Below, one piece after another: positions 7,170 through 14,910 of a stretch of DNA of 48,622 bases (position 1 is the first letter of the stretch; each line of letters starts with the position of its first letter). The stretch covers positions 1 to 48,622 of the forward strand of contig CALXAM010000051.1 of assembly GCA_944386285.1 (NCBI GenBank), written 5' to 3'. The notes under the pieces are model-generated. The model saw only the letters and a list, made by a program, of their open reading frames with translations. It was not told where the DNA came from and searched no databases. The translations under genes and the position numbers were made by a program. Source of the DNA: an uncultured Clostridia bacterium (lineage in GTDB: Bacteria > Bacillota > Clostridia > Oscillospirales > Ruminococcaceae).

Positions 7170-8393
7170 ATGAAAAACTGTTCTGTATGTGGAGCACAAA
7201 ATCAAGACGATGATTTTTATTGTCAGCGCTGTGGTTCCTCTTTGTATTCTGGAAATCAGAATACATCATCCATGCAACGTACAGATTGGAAAGAAACGTT
7301 CCGACATTATGTTGGTTCACCGCTTTTATTAGTTGCGACACTTGTATATGGACTTTATGTACTTATCAATGTAGGAATACAGATTTATAACTGGGTTTTA
7401 ATGCCGGATGCAATGGTGACAGTTATTTATCAATTTAGTTATTCGTTTGGCATGACAGATCTTTGTTCTTGGCTTGTTCAGAATGCCGAGATGGCCAATG
7501 CAGTTGCGCTTGTCATCACATTGGCAACCATGCTGCCGCAGTTCTTGATTGTTGCAGGACTTTTGGCGTTTTATGTCTCATGTAAAAAGGAAGGCGAACA
7601 AATCAAAACAGGCGGCCTTTCCATTTTGAACGTAGTTGTCATCATCATGTTGTGCTTTACCATTTTGGCATTGGTCCTCTTACTGCTTTTGTTCTTACTT
7701 ATGTTGATCGTGGTAGCGGTTGAGGAAAGTGCGTGGACATTTGTTGTCGCGTTAATCATCATGCTGGTTGGACTGACAGCCATGTTGTTTTATGAAATCG
7801 GTTTGCTGCGCACGATCAGTTCGATTCGCACTGCTGCATCAACCGGTACGCGTGCAGGATCAGCTTCAATGTTTGTGATTGTTTGGAATTTCATTATGGC
7901 AGCATGCTTAACCGTCATTGTTTTAGCGCTGACGCTTCAAGGATATTATCAACTCGAAGTGTTATCGCTCGCGTCGGCAATTACAAATATTCTTTCGATT
8001 GTTTTTTATGTTTTAGTATCGCTTGTATTGCTGAGCTATCGTAGAAATGTGGAGCCTGTTTTAAAGGTGAATGTGCCGACGATGGTGCAGCCGCAATATC
8101 AGCAGCCGGTACAACCGCAGTATCAGCGACCGGTACAACCGCAGTATCAGCAGCCGGTGCAGCCGCAGTATCAGCAGCCGGTACAACCGCAGTATCAGCA
8201 GCCGGTGCAGCCGCAGTATCAGCAGCCGGTACAGCCGCAGTATCAGCAGCCGGTACAGCCGCAATATCAGCAGCCAGCGCAGACACAATATCAGACACCA
8301 ACACAGCCGCAGTATCCGCAGCAGAATCGTGAAGTGATTGATGTGGATCCGTCTCAGATTCGGCCGGAGAATGGTGAAGATAAGCAGCAATAA
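7170..8393 (+). CDS. Zinc-ribbon membrane protein with Q/P/Y-rich octapeptide repeat tail
   Basis: A 407-residue protein of unknown function. The N-terminus is a zinc ribbon, CSVCGAQ...CQRCG (residues 4-22). Several hydrophobic segments follow between about 45 and 290 in a multi-pass layout. The C-terminus (about 306-385) consists of ten octapeptide units of the form VQPQYQQP, the last two diverged, and ends in an acidic tail. Zinc-ribbon plus membrane proteins are common in gut Clostridia and often unassigned. AAGGAG lies 9 bases before the ATG. The tail should be disordered and on the cytoplasmic side if the ribbon is cytoplasmic and helix number is even; the exact topology is uncertain. 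Confidence 0.75.
   Translation: MKNCSVCGAQNQDDDFYCQRCGSSLYSGNQNTSSMQRTDWKETFRHYVGSPLLLVATLVYGLYVLINVGIQIYNWVLMPDAMVTVIYQFSYSFGMTDLCSWLVQNAEMANAVALVITLATMLPQFLIVAGLLAFYVSCKKEGEQIKTGGLSILNVVVIIMLCFTILALVLLLLLFLLMLIVVAVEESAWTFVVALIIMLVGLTAMLFYEIGLLRTISSIRTAASTGTRAGSASMFVIVWNFIMAACLTVIVLALTLQGYYQLEVLSLASAITNILSIVFYVLVSLVLLSYRRNVEPVLKVNVPTMVQPQYQQPVQPQYQRPVQPQYQQPVQPQYQQPVQPQYQQPVQPQYQQPVQPQYQQPVQPQYQQPAQTQYQTPTQPQYPQQNREVIDVDPSQIRPENGEDKQQ
8085..8324 (+). repeat. 24-bp coding tandem repeat (ten units)
   Basis: Ten tandem 24-bp units encode VQPQYQQP-type octapeptides. Units differ mostly at silent or single positions (CAGCCGGTACAACCG versus CAGCCGGTGCAGCCG), and the last two have diverged. Such arrays change length by replication slippage. 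Confidence 0.9.
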
Positions 8394-8411
8394 CAAATTG
8401 TATCATTTGTG

Positions 8412-8440
8412 TTGACTTTTCAGTAAAGAATAGATATCAT
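8412..8440 (+). promoter_or_regulatory. Promoter upstream of thiN
   Basis: TTGACT (8412-8417) and TATCAT (8435-8440) with a 17-bp spacer, followed by an 80-base leader. Confidence 0.65.
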
Positions 8441-8458
8441 AATACCAGATGACAGTAC

Positions 8459-8492
8459 AGGGGAAGCGGAGGGACCGACTTCCCCTATTTTG
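8459..8492 (+). terminator. Hairpin with T-rich tail in the thiN leader
   Basis: AGGGGAAG...CTTCCCCT stem followed by ATTTTGTTT. It lies after the thiN promoter, so it either ends read-through from the upstream gene or attenuates thiN. I do not see TPP riboswitch core motifs around it. Confidence 0.6.
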
Positions 8493-8521
8493 TTTCTGTA
8501 AAGAAAAAGAGGGATGTTTTC

Positions 8522-9166
8522 ATGGAGAAAAGGCCAATTTGTTATATTGCAGGAGCGGGGACGTGGAATGGAGAATCATTTGTGCCGCGGGACGGCGATT
8601 GCGTGATTGCGGCTGATGGAGGCTACCGTTATTTATTGGAACGAGGAATCCGTGTGGATTTGGTGATGGGGGACTTTGATTCATCACAACTTCCTGATAT
8701 TAGAAATGTAAAAGTGTATCCCAGAGAAAAGGATGAAACGGATCTGTACATTGCAGTGCGGGAAGGATTTGAACGTGGATACCGTCGGTTTGTCATCTAT
8801 GGCGGACTGAATGGAGAACGATTTGATCACACACTCGGAAATCTGCAAATTGTTGTACGACTGGCGAAAGAAGGAGCTACCGCTTGTTTGGTTGATGGTA
8901 AAACAACCATTACCGCAGTACATAATGGCGAATTGATTCTTCCGCCGCACCTCCGTGGATATCTTTCGGTTTTTGCATTCTCTAATGAGGCGCATGGTGT
9001 TTCATTGCATGGATTTAAGTACGAACTTGAGAATCATACACTGTACAATGATTTTCCGCTGGGTGTAAGCAATGAATTCACCGGACATACGGGATATATC
9101 CGGGTGAAAGAAGGAACACTGATGGTTGTGATTGAATCAGATGCAGGAGGCGCAGTACTGCTTTGA
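8522..9166 (+). CDS. thiN: Thiamine pyrophosphokinase
   Basis: A 214-residue cytoplasmic enzyme that transfers pyrophosphate from ATP to thiamine, giving thiamine diphosphate. Family blocks are IAADGGYRYLLERGIRVDLVMGDFDSS (read in two parts: IAADGG at 30-35 and GDFDS near 51-55), an RFDHTLGNLQ block near residue 100, and the C-terminal beta domain with GVSNEFTG. Length is normal. AGAGGG lies 9 bases before the ATG. The stop overlaps the ATG of the HAD gene by one base, so the two are co-translated. It supports thiamine salvage; no thiamine synthesis genes are in the window. Confidence 0.88.
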   Translation: MEKRPICYIAGAGTWNGESFVPRDGDCVIAADGGYRYLLERGIRVDLVMGDFDSSQLPDIRNVKVYPREKDETDLYIAVREGFERGYRRFVIYGGLNGERFDHTLGNLQIVVRLAKEGATACLVDGKTTITAVHNGELILPPHLRGYLSVFAFSNEAHGVSLHGFKYELENHTLYNDFPLGVSNEFTGHTGYIRVKEGTLMVVIESDAGGAVLL

Positions 9167-9843
9167 TGAAAATGGGAACAGTAAAGATTGCGGGAATTGA
9201 TCGTGAGATTTCAGGAGCAATTTTTGATTTGGATGGTACGCTAATCGATTCCATGCAGGTTTGGGTCGATGTGGATCGTGCATTTATGAAAGAATGCGGT
9301 CTTCCGTATGAAGAAGATTATTTTGATGCGCTCAAGCATATCACGCTTGAGGATGCAGCCGATTATACGATCAAACGGTATCACCTTTCCGATGATCCGC
9401 AGACACTTATTGATTGGTGGATGGATGCGGCGACGCGTGCATATCACGAGCAGGTAAAACTCAAACCATATGTGTATGAGTGGCTTTCCTATTTGCACGA
9501 AAGCGGCGTAAAAATTGGTTTGGCGACAGCGTGTGAAACGCCGCTATTTCTGCCAGCACTCAAACGGCTTGGCATTCTTTCGTTTTTCGATGCGTACACA
9601 ACGCTGTCCGAAGTGACCAGAAGCAAACGATTTCCTGATATTTTTCTGCTTTCGGCTAAGCGGTTGGGAGTAGCCCCTGAAGACTGTGTTGTTTTTGACG
9701 ATGTCATTGACGGTCTGTTAGGTGCAAAGGATGCCGGCATGGCGATTGTTGGTGTATATGACGAAACGTCTGCATCGCAGCGTACGGAAATCGAAGCAAA
9801 TGCAAACCGATATATTATGAATTTCGGTGAACTGTTAAAATAG
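9166..9843 (+). CDS. HAD superfamily phosphatase (beta-phosphoglucomutase/Gph-like)
   Basis: A 225-residue HAD hydrolase with helical cap. Motif I is FDLDGTLIDS (residues about 18-27, with both catalytic aspartates), motif II lies in GLATACETP, and motif IV is CVVFDDVIDGLLGAKDAG. The substrate is not determined by sequence; phosphoglycolate, sugar phosphates or pyridoxal phosphate are all possible. The start overlaps the thiN stop; TTG 9163 and ATG 9172 are alternatives because AGGAGG at 9145-9150 is rather far from all three. A terminator follows. Confidence 0.8.
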   Translation: MKMGTVKIAGIDREISGAIFDLDGTLIDSMQVWVDVDRAFMKECGLPYEEDYFDALKHITLEDAADYTIKRYHLSDDPQTLIDWWMDAATRAYHEQVKLKPYVYEWLSYLHESGVKIGLATACETPLFLPALKRLGILSFFDAYTTLSEVTRSKRFPDIFLLSAKRLGVAPEDCVVFDDVIDGLLGAKDAGMAIVGVYDETSASQRTEIEANANRYIMNFGELLK

Positions 9844-9850
9844 GGAGTTT

Positions 9851-9876
9851 AAAAAGCGGCGATTTCGCCGCTTTTT
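9851..9876 (+). terminator. Terminator of the thiN-HAD operon
   Basis: AAAAAGCGGCG...CGCCGCTTTTT, with short loop, directly after the HAD stop codon. Confidence 0.85.
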
Positions 9877-9894
9877 GACAAGTTGTGGTTTTTC

Positions 9895-9924
9895 TTGCGG
9901 GGAACGTGACCTTTATGCTATAAT
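9895..9924 (+). promoter_or_regulatory. Promoter of the membrane protein-pyrK-pyrD unit
   Basis: TTGCGG (9895-9900) and TATAAT (9919-9924) with an 18-bp spacer. Confidence 0.6.
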
Positions 9925-9964
9925 AAAACAAATAAAAGGTTCATTTAATGAAGGAGATGACAAT

Positions 9965-10435
9965 TTGATCAAACAGATCTGGACGGTACGCAATCCTGAA
10001 CGATTGTTTATTGGTCTTGCGTGTGCCATTTGCGGTGTGATCACACTGTATACGGTGCTCAATTTTTGGTATTTACCGCCCCAGGTTTCCATGCGCTTGA
10101 TTGGAACACAGAGCCGGTTATTTACCATCGTGTTACCGGTTGTCCATATTGCATTGTGCACATTTTTTGTGCTGCGATATCGGCAGGGGCGAGTACTGTT
10201 TCCGCTTTCTTCTAAAGTGAGCAGCGAAACGATGAAAGAGAGGAAAAAATGTTCGCAGCAGACACGGATCGTTTGTATGGTGCTGTGTTCTATCGCACTT
10301 GCATTTTGGCAGCTTGACTGCTTGAATACGGCAAAAGAGCTTCCGGGATTCGGACTGTTTGTCCCTGTCTTGTGCGGAGTGCTTGCGCTGCTCATGTATG
10401 TACGCGGACTGTTTCGGATTCATTCCATCAAATAA
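9965..10435 (+). CDS. Small integral membrane protein of unknown function
   Basis: A 156-residue protein that I do not recognise. It has four likely membrane segments (about residues 15-35, 55-75, 98-115 and 125-145) separated by a basic loop containing KERKKCSQQTR. The start is taken as TTG 9965 because AAGGAG lies 8 bases upstream and a consensus promoter sits just before; the longer frame from 9875 would begin inside the previous terminator. The stop is only about 14 bases from the pyrK ATG and shares its ribosome site region, so it is probably the first gene of the pyrimidine operon. Confidence 0.65.
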   Translation: MIKQIWTVRNPERLFIGLACAICGVITLYTVLNFWYLPPQVSMRLIGTQSRLFTIVLPVVHIALCTFFVLRYRQGRVLFPLSSKVSSETMKERKKCSQQTRIVCMVLCSIALAFWQLDCLNTAKELPGFGLFVPVLCGVLALLMYVRGLFRIHSIK

Positions 10436-10449
10436 GGAGCGATCGATCA

Positions 10450-11223
10450 ATGTTACAGAATGAAAAACTTGAAAAATATTTGATTGTAAAAAAAGAAATG
10501 CTGGCAAAATCGTGTGTGCGATTAACGATTCGCTGTCCGGAGATTGCAAAAAAGGCATCTGCCGGTCAATTTGCCCATGTGCGCGCAAACGGATTTATGC
10601 TGCGCCGTCCAATTTCCATCAGTGAGATCGACAAAGAAGAGGGCACGATTCGTCTGGTGTTTGAAGTGCGCGGCGAGGGAACTGCCGTGATTGCAGAACT
10701 GCGTGCAGGCGACACCATCGATATGCTGGCGCCGCTTGGCAATGGATTTACACTGGAAAAAGGAAAAAAAGTTGTGTTGTTGGGCGGCGGCATCGGAACG
10801 CCTCCGATGCTCGAGGTTGCTAAATTTTACGGTGCGGATGCAACAGTAATCACAGGATTTCGCAGTGCGTCGGCTGTTATTTTGCAGGATGATTTTAAAA
10901 AGACAGGTGCAAACGTCGTTCTCTGCACCGACGACGGTACAGCCGGTGAACACGGATTTGTCACAGCGCCGCTTGCTCGTGTTTTGGAAGAAGGAAACGT
11001 TGATCTTGTGTGCGCGTGCGGTCCGAACGGCATGTTAAAAGGCGTTGTATCGCTTGCAAAGGAGCATGGTGTTTCCTGTGAAGTATCGCTTGAGGAACGC
11101 ATGGGCTGTGGCGTGGGCGCTTGTTTGGTATGTGCTTGTAAATCGGTGAAAAACGGCGAGGAATACTATGCACGTGTGTGCAAAGATGGTCCTGTGTTCA
11201 ATGCAGAGGAGGTTATGTTATAA
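10450..11223 (+). CDS. pyrK: Dihydroorotate dehydrogenase electron transfer subunit
   Basis: A 257-residue flavo-iron-sulfur subunit of class 1B dihydroorotate dehydrogenase, passing electrons from PyrD to NAD+. A ferredoxin-reductase-like FAD domain has RRPISISEI (residues 52-60). A nucleotide-binding part follows with LGGGIGTPPMLEVAK (about 111-125). The C-terminal [2Fe-2S] ligands are C220, C225, C228 and C244. AAGGAG lies 10 bases before ATG 10450; the longer upstream frame is rejected because it overlaps the preceding gene. The stop codon overlaps the pyrD start (TAATG), which fits the obligate PyrK-PyrD complex. Confidence 0.92.
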   Translation: MLQNEKLEKYLIVKKEMLAKSCVRLTIRCPEIAKKASAGQFAHVRANGFMLRRPISISEIDKEEGTIRLVFEVRGEGTAVIAELRAGDTIDMLAPLGNGFTLEKGKKVVLLGGGIGTPPMLEVAKFYGADATVITGFRSASAVILQDDFKKTGANVVLCTDDGTAGEHGFVTAPLARVLEEGNVDLVCACGPNGMLKGVVSLAKEHGVSCEVSLEERMGCGVGACLVCACKSVKNGEEYYARVCKDGPVFNAEEVML

Positions 11224-12134
11224 TGGCAGATCTTTCGGTGAAAATGGCAGGCGTGCCGTTTAAAAATCCAATCATTCCGGCATCCGGCACGTTCGGATTT
11301 GGCAGAGAATATACCGATTACTATCCGGTGTCTGTGTTGGGCGGTATGTCACTAAAAGGCACAACACTGCACCAGCGTGCAGGCAATCCGCCGCCTCGTA
11401 TTGCAGAAACACCGTCGGGAATGCTCAACTCAGTGGGACTCCAAAACCCGGGGATTGACGCATTTTTAGCGCACGAATTACCGCTGATTGCAAATGAGGA
11501 TACCGTGAAAATCGCAAATGTTGCAGGTTCCACCGTCGAGGATTGTGAAGAGATTGCGCGTAAGCTTGAGGGGACTGCGATCGACATGATCGAGCTCAAT
11601 ATTTCGTGCCCGAACGTGAAACAAGGCGGCGTTGCGTTTGGTGTGGACCCGAAAATGGCGGGTGCGGTGACACGAGCAGTTCGTGAGAATACAACCAAAC
11701 CGCTGATGGTCAAACTTTCTCCGAATGTCACCGATATCACAGAGATCGCACGTGCTGTCGAGGCAGAGGGCGCTGATGCGGTTTCTCTGATCAACACATT
11801 GCTTGGAATGCGCATTGATATCAATACGCGCCGTCCGATTCTTAAGAATAATACAGGCGGCATGTCAGGACCGGCAGTGTTCCCGATCGCACTGCGTATG
11901 GTATGGCAGGTGGCAAATGCCGTGAAGATTCCGGTTTCCGGCATGGGCGGCGTTTCCACATGGAAAGACGCTGTTGAAATGATGATGGCAGGTGCAACAA
12001 CCGTACAGATTGGTGCGGCATTGTTTCAAAATCCGATGGCGCCGGTTGAGATCATCGAAGGCATGAACGCATGGCTTGATGAGCAGGGGATTCAGAGCGT
12101 TTCGGAGATTATCGGAAGTGTGCGTCCATGGTGA
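11223..12134 (+). CDS. pyrD: Dihydroorotate dehydrogenase, class 1B catalytic subunit
   Basis: This 303-residue TIM-barrel FMN enzyme oxidises dihydroorotate to orotate in pyrimidine synthesis. It begins MADLSVKMAGVPFKNP, with NPIIPASGTFGFGREY near the N-terminus and K45 in the SLKGTT segment. The class 1B catalytic cysteine is C129 in NISCPNVKQGG. The phosphate-binding glycines are in GMGGVSTWKDAVEMMMAGA. AGGAGG precedes ATG 11223, which overlaps the pyrK stop by one base. No pyrR binding leader was noticed ahead of the operon. Confidence 0.93.
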   Translation: MADLSVKMAGVPFKNPIIPASGTFGFGREYTDYYPVSVLGGMSLKGTTLHQRAGNPPPRIAETPSGMLNSVGLQNPGIDAFLAHELPLIANEDTVKIANVAGSTVEDCEEIARKLEGTAIDMIELNISCPNVKQGGVAFGVDPKMAGAVTRAVRENTTKPLMVKLSPNVTDITEIARAVEAEGADAVSLINTLLGMRIDINTRRPILKNNTGGMSGPAVFPIALRMVWQVANAVKIPVSGMGGVSTWKDAVEMMMAGATTVQIGAALFQNPMAPVEIIEGMNAWLDEQGIQSVSEIIGSVRPW

Positions 12135-12787
12135 CAACATTGTATATTGTGCGTCACGCACAGGCAAAAGGAAATATGGCGCGCACCTTTCAGGGACAGA
12201 TCAACAGCGACGTGAGTGAGGCGGGTGAGATTCAGCTCTCACTGCTTAAAAAACGCTTTGAAAAGATTCCGGTCGATGTGATTGCAACAAGTCCGCTTGT
12301 GCGGGCAAAAAAGACGGCAGAAGCGATTTTAGCCGCACAGCCGCAGGCAAAGTTTTTGCTGCGTGATGACTTGATGGAGATTAACGCCGGCGGATTTGAA
12401 GGACAAAAATGGGACGATTTGCCTCGATTGTTTCCGGAGGAATTTGCCGTGTGGCGGGACGATCTGCCCCATTTTAAAGCGCCAAACGGTGAAAGCTGTG
12501 CGGAGGTATATGACCGCATGAAACGCGCCGCGTTTGATCTTGTGCAGACATATCAAGGAAAAACGATTGTCTTGGTTTCCCATGGATGCGCAGTAAAAAA
12601 TCTGCTGTGCGCATTGAGCGGGCTGCCGCTTACGCGCATCTTTGAGATTCCGTGGGTGGAAAATACATCGGTCAGCAACGTGTGTTTTGATGAATCTATG
12701 CAGCCGCAGGTTGTTTGGATGAACGACACACAGCACTTAAATGGAGTTAACCTTCCCACTCCGGTTTATTGGGAAGGAAAACAGTGA
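12128..12787 (+). CDS. Histidine phosphatase (phosphoglycerate mutase-like) family protein
   Basis: A 219-residue protein of the branch-1 histidine phosphatase family. The N-terminal catalytic block reads YIVRHAQAKGN (H10), with RHAQ in place of the common RHGE. The rest is typical: SPLVRAKKTAEAI near residue 57, EINAGGFEGQKW near 84, and the second catalytic histidine in VLVSHGCAVKN near 155. The substrate is unknown; relatives act on cobalamin precursors, phosphosugars or nucleotides. The ATG overlaps the end of pyrD by seven bases, so it is translated with the pyrimidine genes. Confidence 0.82.
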   Translation: MVTTLYIVRHAQAKGNMARTFQGQINSDVSEAGEIQLSLLKKRFEKIPVDVIATSPLVRAKKTAEAILAAQPQAKFLLRDDLMEINAGGFEGQKWDDLPRLFPEEFAVWRDDLPHFKAPNGESCAEVYDRMKRAAFDLVQTYQGKTIVLVSHGCAVKNLLCALSGLPLTRIFEIPWVENTSVSNVCFDESMQPQVVWMNDTQHLNGVNLPTPVYWEGKQ

Positions 12788-12806
12788 GAATCAGGAGGCG
12801 ATTCAG

Positions 12807-13259
12807 ATGAAGATTTTGGCGATTGATTACGGGGAGGCAAGAACCGGTCTGGCGATTTGTGACCGGACGGAGTTTCTGGCATCTCCGCTCGGCACGCTGT
12901 ATGAAAAGGAGTTTGCCCAGACGGTGACTAAAATTGTCTATACCGTTCGGGAATACGGCGTAGAGGGCATTGTGGTCGGTCATCCGGTCAACATGGATGG
13001 TTCCAGAGGCGAAAAAGCGCAGATCTGCGAACGGCTGGCAGATACGCTGCGGAAACTGACAGGGCTTCCGGTTGCACTTTGGGATGAGCGTCAGACCACC
13101 ATGCAGGCGGCAACGTACTTAAACGAAACGAATGTCCGCGGTCAAAAACGCAAAGAAGTGATTGATCAGGTGGCGGCAACCATCATTTTGGAAAGCTATT
13201 TGGCATACCGCAAAAACGAAAAAGCTGCAAAAGAAAAAGCAGAGGCAGAAGAGAAATAA
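12807..13259 (+). CDS. ruvX: Pre-16S rRNA nuclease / Holliday junction resolvase-like protein (YqgF)
   Basis: A 150-residue RNase H-fold protein of the YqgF/RuvX family, which matures the 5' end of 16S rRNA in Escherichia coli. The first acidic residue is D7 in MKILAIDYGEARTGLA. VVGHPVNMDGSRGEKAQ and LWDERQTTMQA carry the middle conserved block, and KEVIDQVAATIILESYL the last. AGGAGG lies 8 bases before ATG 12807; a longer frame from 12741 overlaps the previous gene and is rejected. It ends the operon ahead of a bidirectional terminator. Confidence 0.88.
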   Translation: MKILAIDYGEARTGLAICDRTEFLASPLGTLYEKEFAQTVTKIVYTVREYGVEGIVVGHPVNMDGSRGEKAQICERLADTLRKLTGLPVALWDERQTTMQAATYLNETNVRGQKRKEVIDQVAATIILESYLAYRKNEKAAKEKAEAEEK

Positions 13260-13273
13260 AATTTAGCATGAGA

Positions 13274-13312
13274 AAAAAGCACCCGGCAGGAGTTCCTGTC
13301 GGGTGCTTTTGC
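13274..13312. terminator. Bidirectional terminator between ruvX and the ROK kinase
   Basis: A long stem, AAGCACCCGGCAGGA pairing with TCCTGTCGGGTGCTT, flanked by A and T runs. It serves the converging genes on both sides. Confidence 0.9.
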
Positions 13313-13319
13313 GTGTGAT

Positions 13320-14216
13320 TTATTCTTTGGCTTTTAATAGTGCATCTTTTGCGATGGCGAGCGCGCCCAAAAGACCGGCACGGTTGCCAAGTGCGGCTTT
13401 GCAGATGACAGTTTGCTGAAACGTAGGCATCAAAAGTGTAAAAAGACGCGTTTTGATTTCGTTCATGAGCACCGATTCGTTGAATACACCGCCGCCTAAG
13501 ATGACACCTTCCGGATTGAATGCGTGAATCAAAGAGGCAAGTCCCACAACGACTTCGTCAATCCAGTCGGAAAGAGACTGCTTGATGACCGGTTCATCCA
13601 GTCGGGCGAAAATCTCTCGTCCGTTTAAATCCTCGCCGGTACGCTCTTTGACGAGCGCACAGAGTGTCGTAACCGACGCATAAGCTTCATAACAGCCGTA
13701 GTTGCCGCAGCCGCATTGTTTGCCGCCGCGGTGCGTGGTGATATGTCCAAAGTGACCGGCACTGTCTGTTTGTCCGGATAAGAGCTGTCCGTTTAAAAAT
13801 GCGGCACCGCCGATACCGGTTCCGTATGTTAGGCATAAAAACGAGCGGAAGGCTTTGCCTGCACCAAATGTCGCTTCCCCGATCGCGGCGGCATGTACAT
13901 CGTTTCGCACCGCAACGGGAACGCCGTAGCGGCTACGCAGATGTTCCCCAAGCGGGATGCCGGTGTAATGGGGGATATTCTCGTTTGCATAGGTAATCGC
14001 ACCGGTTTTGATGTCAGCAATGCCGGCGGTCGAAATCCCGACTGCATCGAATGGCGCAAGGGTGTCGAGAATCACTTCAGCTTTTTTGACGATGCCTTCG
14101 CCGCCGTCCTGTTTGGCGCGGGTCTCCATCTCGCCAAGCGGTGTTACGTTGTCAGGCGATTCGGCAATCCCGTATTTGATCGCGGTGCCGCCAATGTCCA
14201 AAACTGCAATCCGCAT
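13320..14216 (-). CDS. ROK family sugar kinase (glucokinase-like)
   Basis: A 298-residue cytoplasmic kinase of the ROK family; it likely phosphorylates glucose or an N-acetylhexosamine with ATP. The phosphate-binding block is LDIGGTAIKYG (7-17) and the catalytic aspartate is D106 in VRNDVHAAA. YGTGIGGAAF follows, and the ROK zinc signature is H155/H158 with C168, C170 and C175 (CGCGNYGC). ATG 14216 is used, with GAGGA 9 bases upstream; a longer in-frame extension has no support. There is no N-terminal DNA-binding domain, so it is a kinase rather than a ROK repressor. Last gene of the uvrC operon. Confidence 0.86.
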   Translation of the reverse strand: MRIAVLDIGGTAIKYGIAESPDNVTPLGEMETRAKQDGGEGIVKKAEVILDTLAPFDAVGISTAGIADIKTGAITYANENIPHYTGIPLGEHLRSRYGVPVAVRNDVHAAAIGEATFGAGKAFRSFLCLTYGTGIGGAAFLNGQLLSGQTDSAGHFGHITTHRGGKQCGCGNYGCYEAYASVTTLCALVKERTGEDLNGREIFARLDEPVIKQSLSDWIDEVVVGLASLIHAFNPEGVILGGGVFNESVLMNEIKTRLFTLLMPTFQQTVICKAALGNRAGLLGALAIAKDALLKAKE

Positions 14217-14232
14217 GAAAGTCCGTCCTCTC

Positions 14233-14895
14233 TTATAAGATGCGCTGTCCGTTGATGATGAGCTCAAACTGAATGTTTAAGAATTCAGCGGCTCTGCGGC
14301 ACAGCGACATACGACCCAAGAAAATTTCAAAATAATCCATGACCGGACACATCGTTGTGTCGATAGAAAGCTCGAGCACAACGGCTGATTTGTCCTCGTT
14401 AAAATAGGTGCTCGATTCTTCTACGGCGTAGTTGACGCGATCGTGGATATCAAACGAGGAAGGATTATGGTTACGCACACGAGTGCGGCGCACGTCGGTT
14501 TTATCCGCCAGAATCAGTGCCGCGGCAATCGGGTTGACCGGTGCGGCAGTACTTTCGTCGTGGTTGCCGATGGCGCTTACAACCATGGCAATCTCGTTTG
14601 GCTCCATGCCGAGCTTGTCGAGCAGACGAAACGCCATGACTGCACCGCTCTGTGCGTGGTCGATACGGTTGACGATATTGCCGATGTCGTGCATGTAGCC
14701 GGCAATTTTGGCGAGTTCAGCTTCTCTTTTGGAGTAGCCGAGTGTTAAAAGAATCATTTCAGCCGTTTTTGCCGCCTTGGTGACGTGTGCATAGGAATGC
14801 TCTGTGAATCCGAGTGCACGCAGAGAACGGTCTGCCTCGTCAATATAGCAGCGGATGGTTTGATTGTGTTTGATCTCATTGAATGTAACAACCAT
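14233..14895 (-). CDS. HD domain metal-dependent phosphohydrolase
   Basis: A 220-residue protein with an HD metal-binding site: H37 in SYAHVTKAA, H69-D70 in GYMHDIGNIVNR and a later conserved aspartate. HD proteins hydrolyse phosphate esters such as nucleotides or cyclic dinucleotides; the substrate is not predictable here. AAGGAG lies 9 bases before the ATG. It sits between uvrC (15-base gap) and the ROK kinase (16-base gap) in one minus-strand operon. Confidence 0.82.
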   Translation of the reverse strand: MVVTFNEIKHNQTIRCYIDEADRSLRALGFTEHSYAHVTKAAKTAEMILLTLGYSKREAELAKIAGYMHDIGNIVNRIDHAQSGAVMAFRLLDKLGMEPNEIAMVVSAIGNHDESTAAPVNPIAAALILADKTDVRRTRVRNHNPSSFDIHDRVNYAVEESSTYFNEDKSAVVLELSIDTTMCPVMDYFEIFLGRMSLCRRAAEFLNIQFELIINGQRIL

Positions 14896-14910
14896 TGTGG
14901 AAATCTCCTT

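Noticed and set aside
7981..8406. Long reverse-strand frames (141 and 111 codons) with regular repeats opposite the zinc-ribbon protein gene
   Set aside because: They are mirror readings of the 24-bp tandem repeat; they have no ribosome site and the forward gene has zinc-ribbon and membrane features.
8441..8521. Possible TPP riboswitch ahead of thiN
   Set aside because: The leader is only about 80 bases and I could not find the conserved thi-box elements; only a hairpin with a T-rich tail is present.
9925..10449. PyrR-type attenuator ahead of pyrK-pyrD
   Set aside because: The interval is occupied by a membrane-protein gene and has no terminator/antiterminator pair with a PyrR-binding loop that I can see.
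10372..10449. Extended N-terminus for pyrK
   Set aside because: It would overlap the previous gene, and a good AAGGAG site points to ATG 10450, where family members start.
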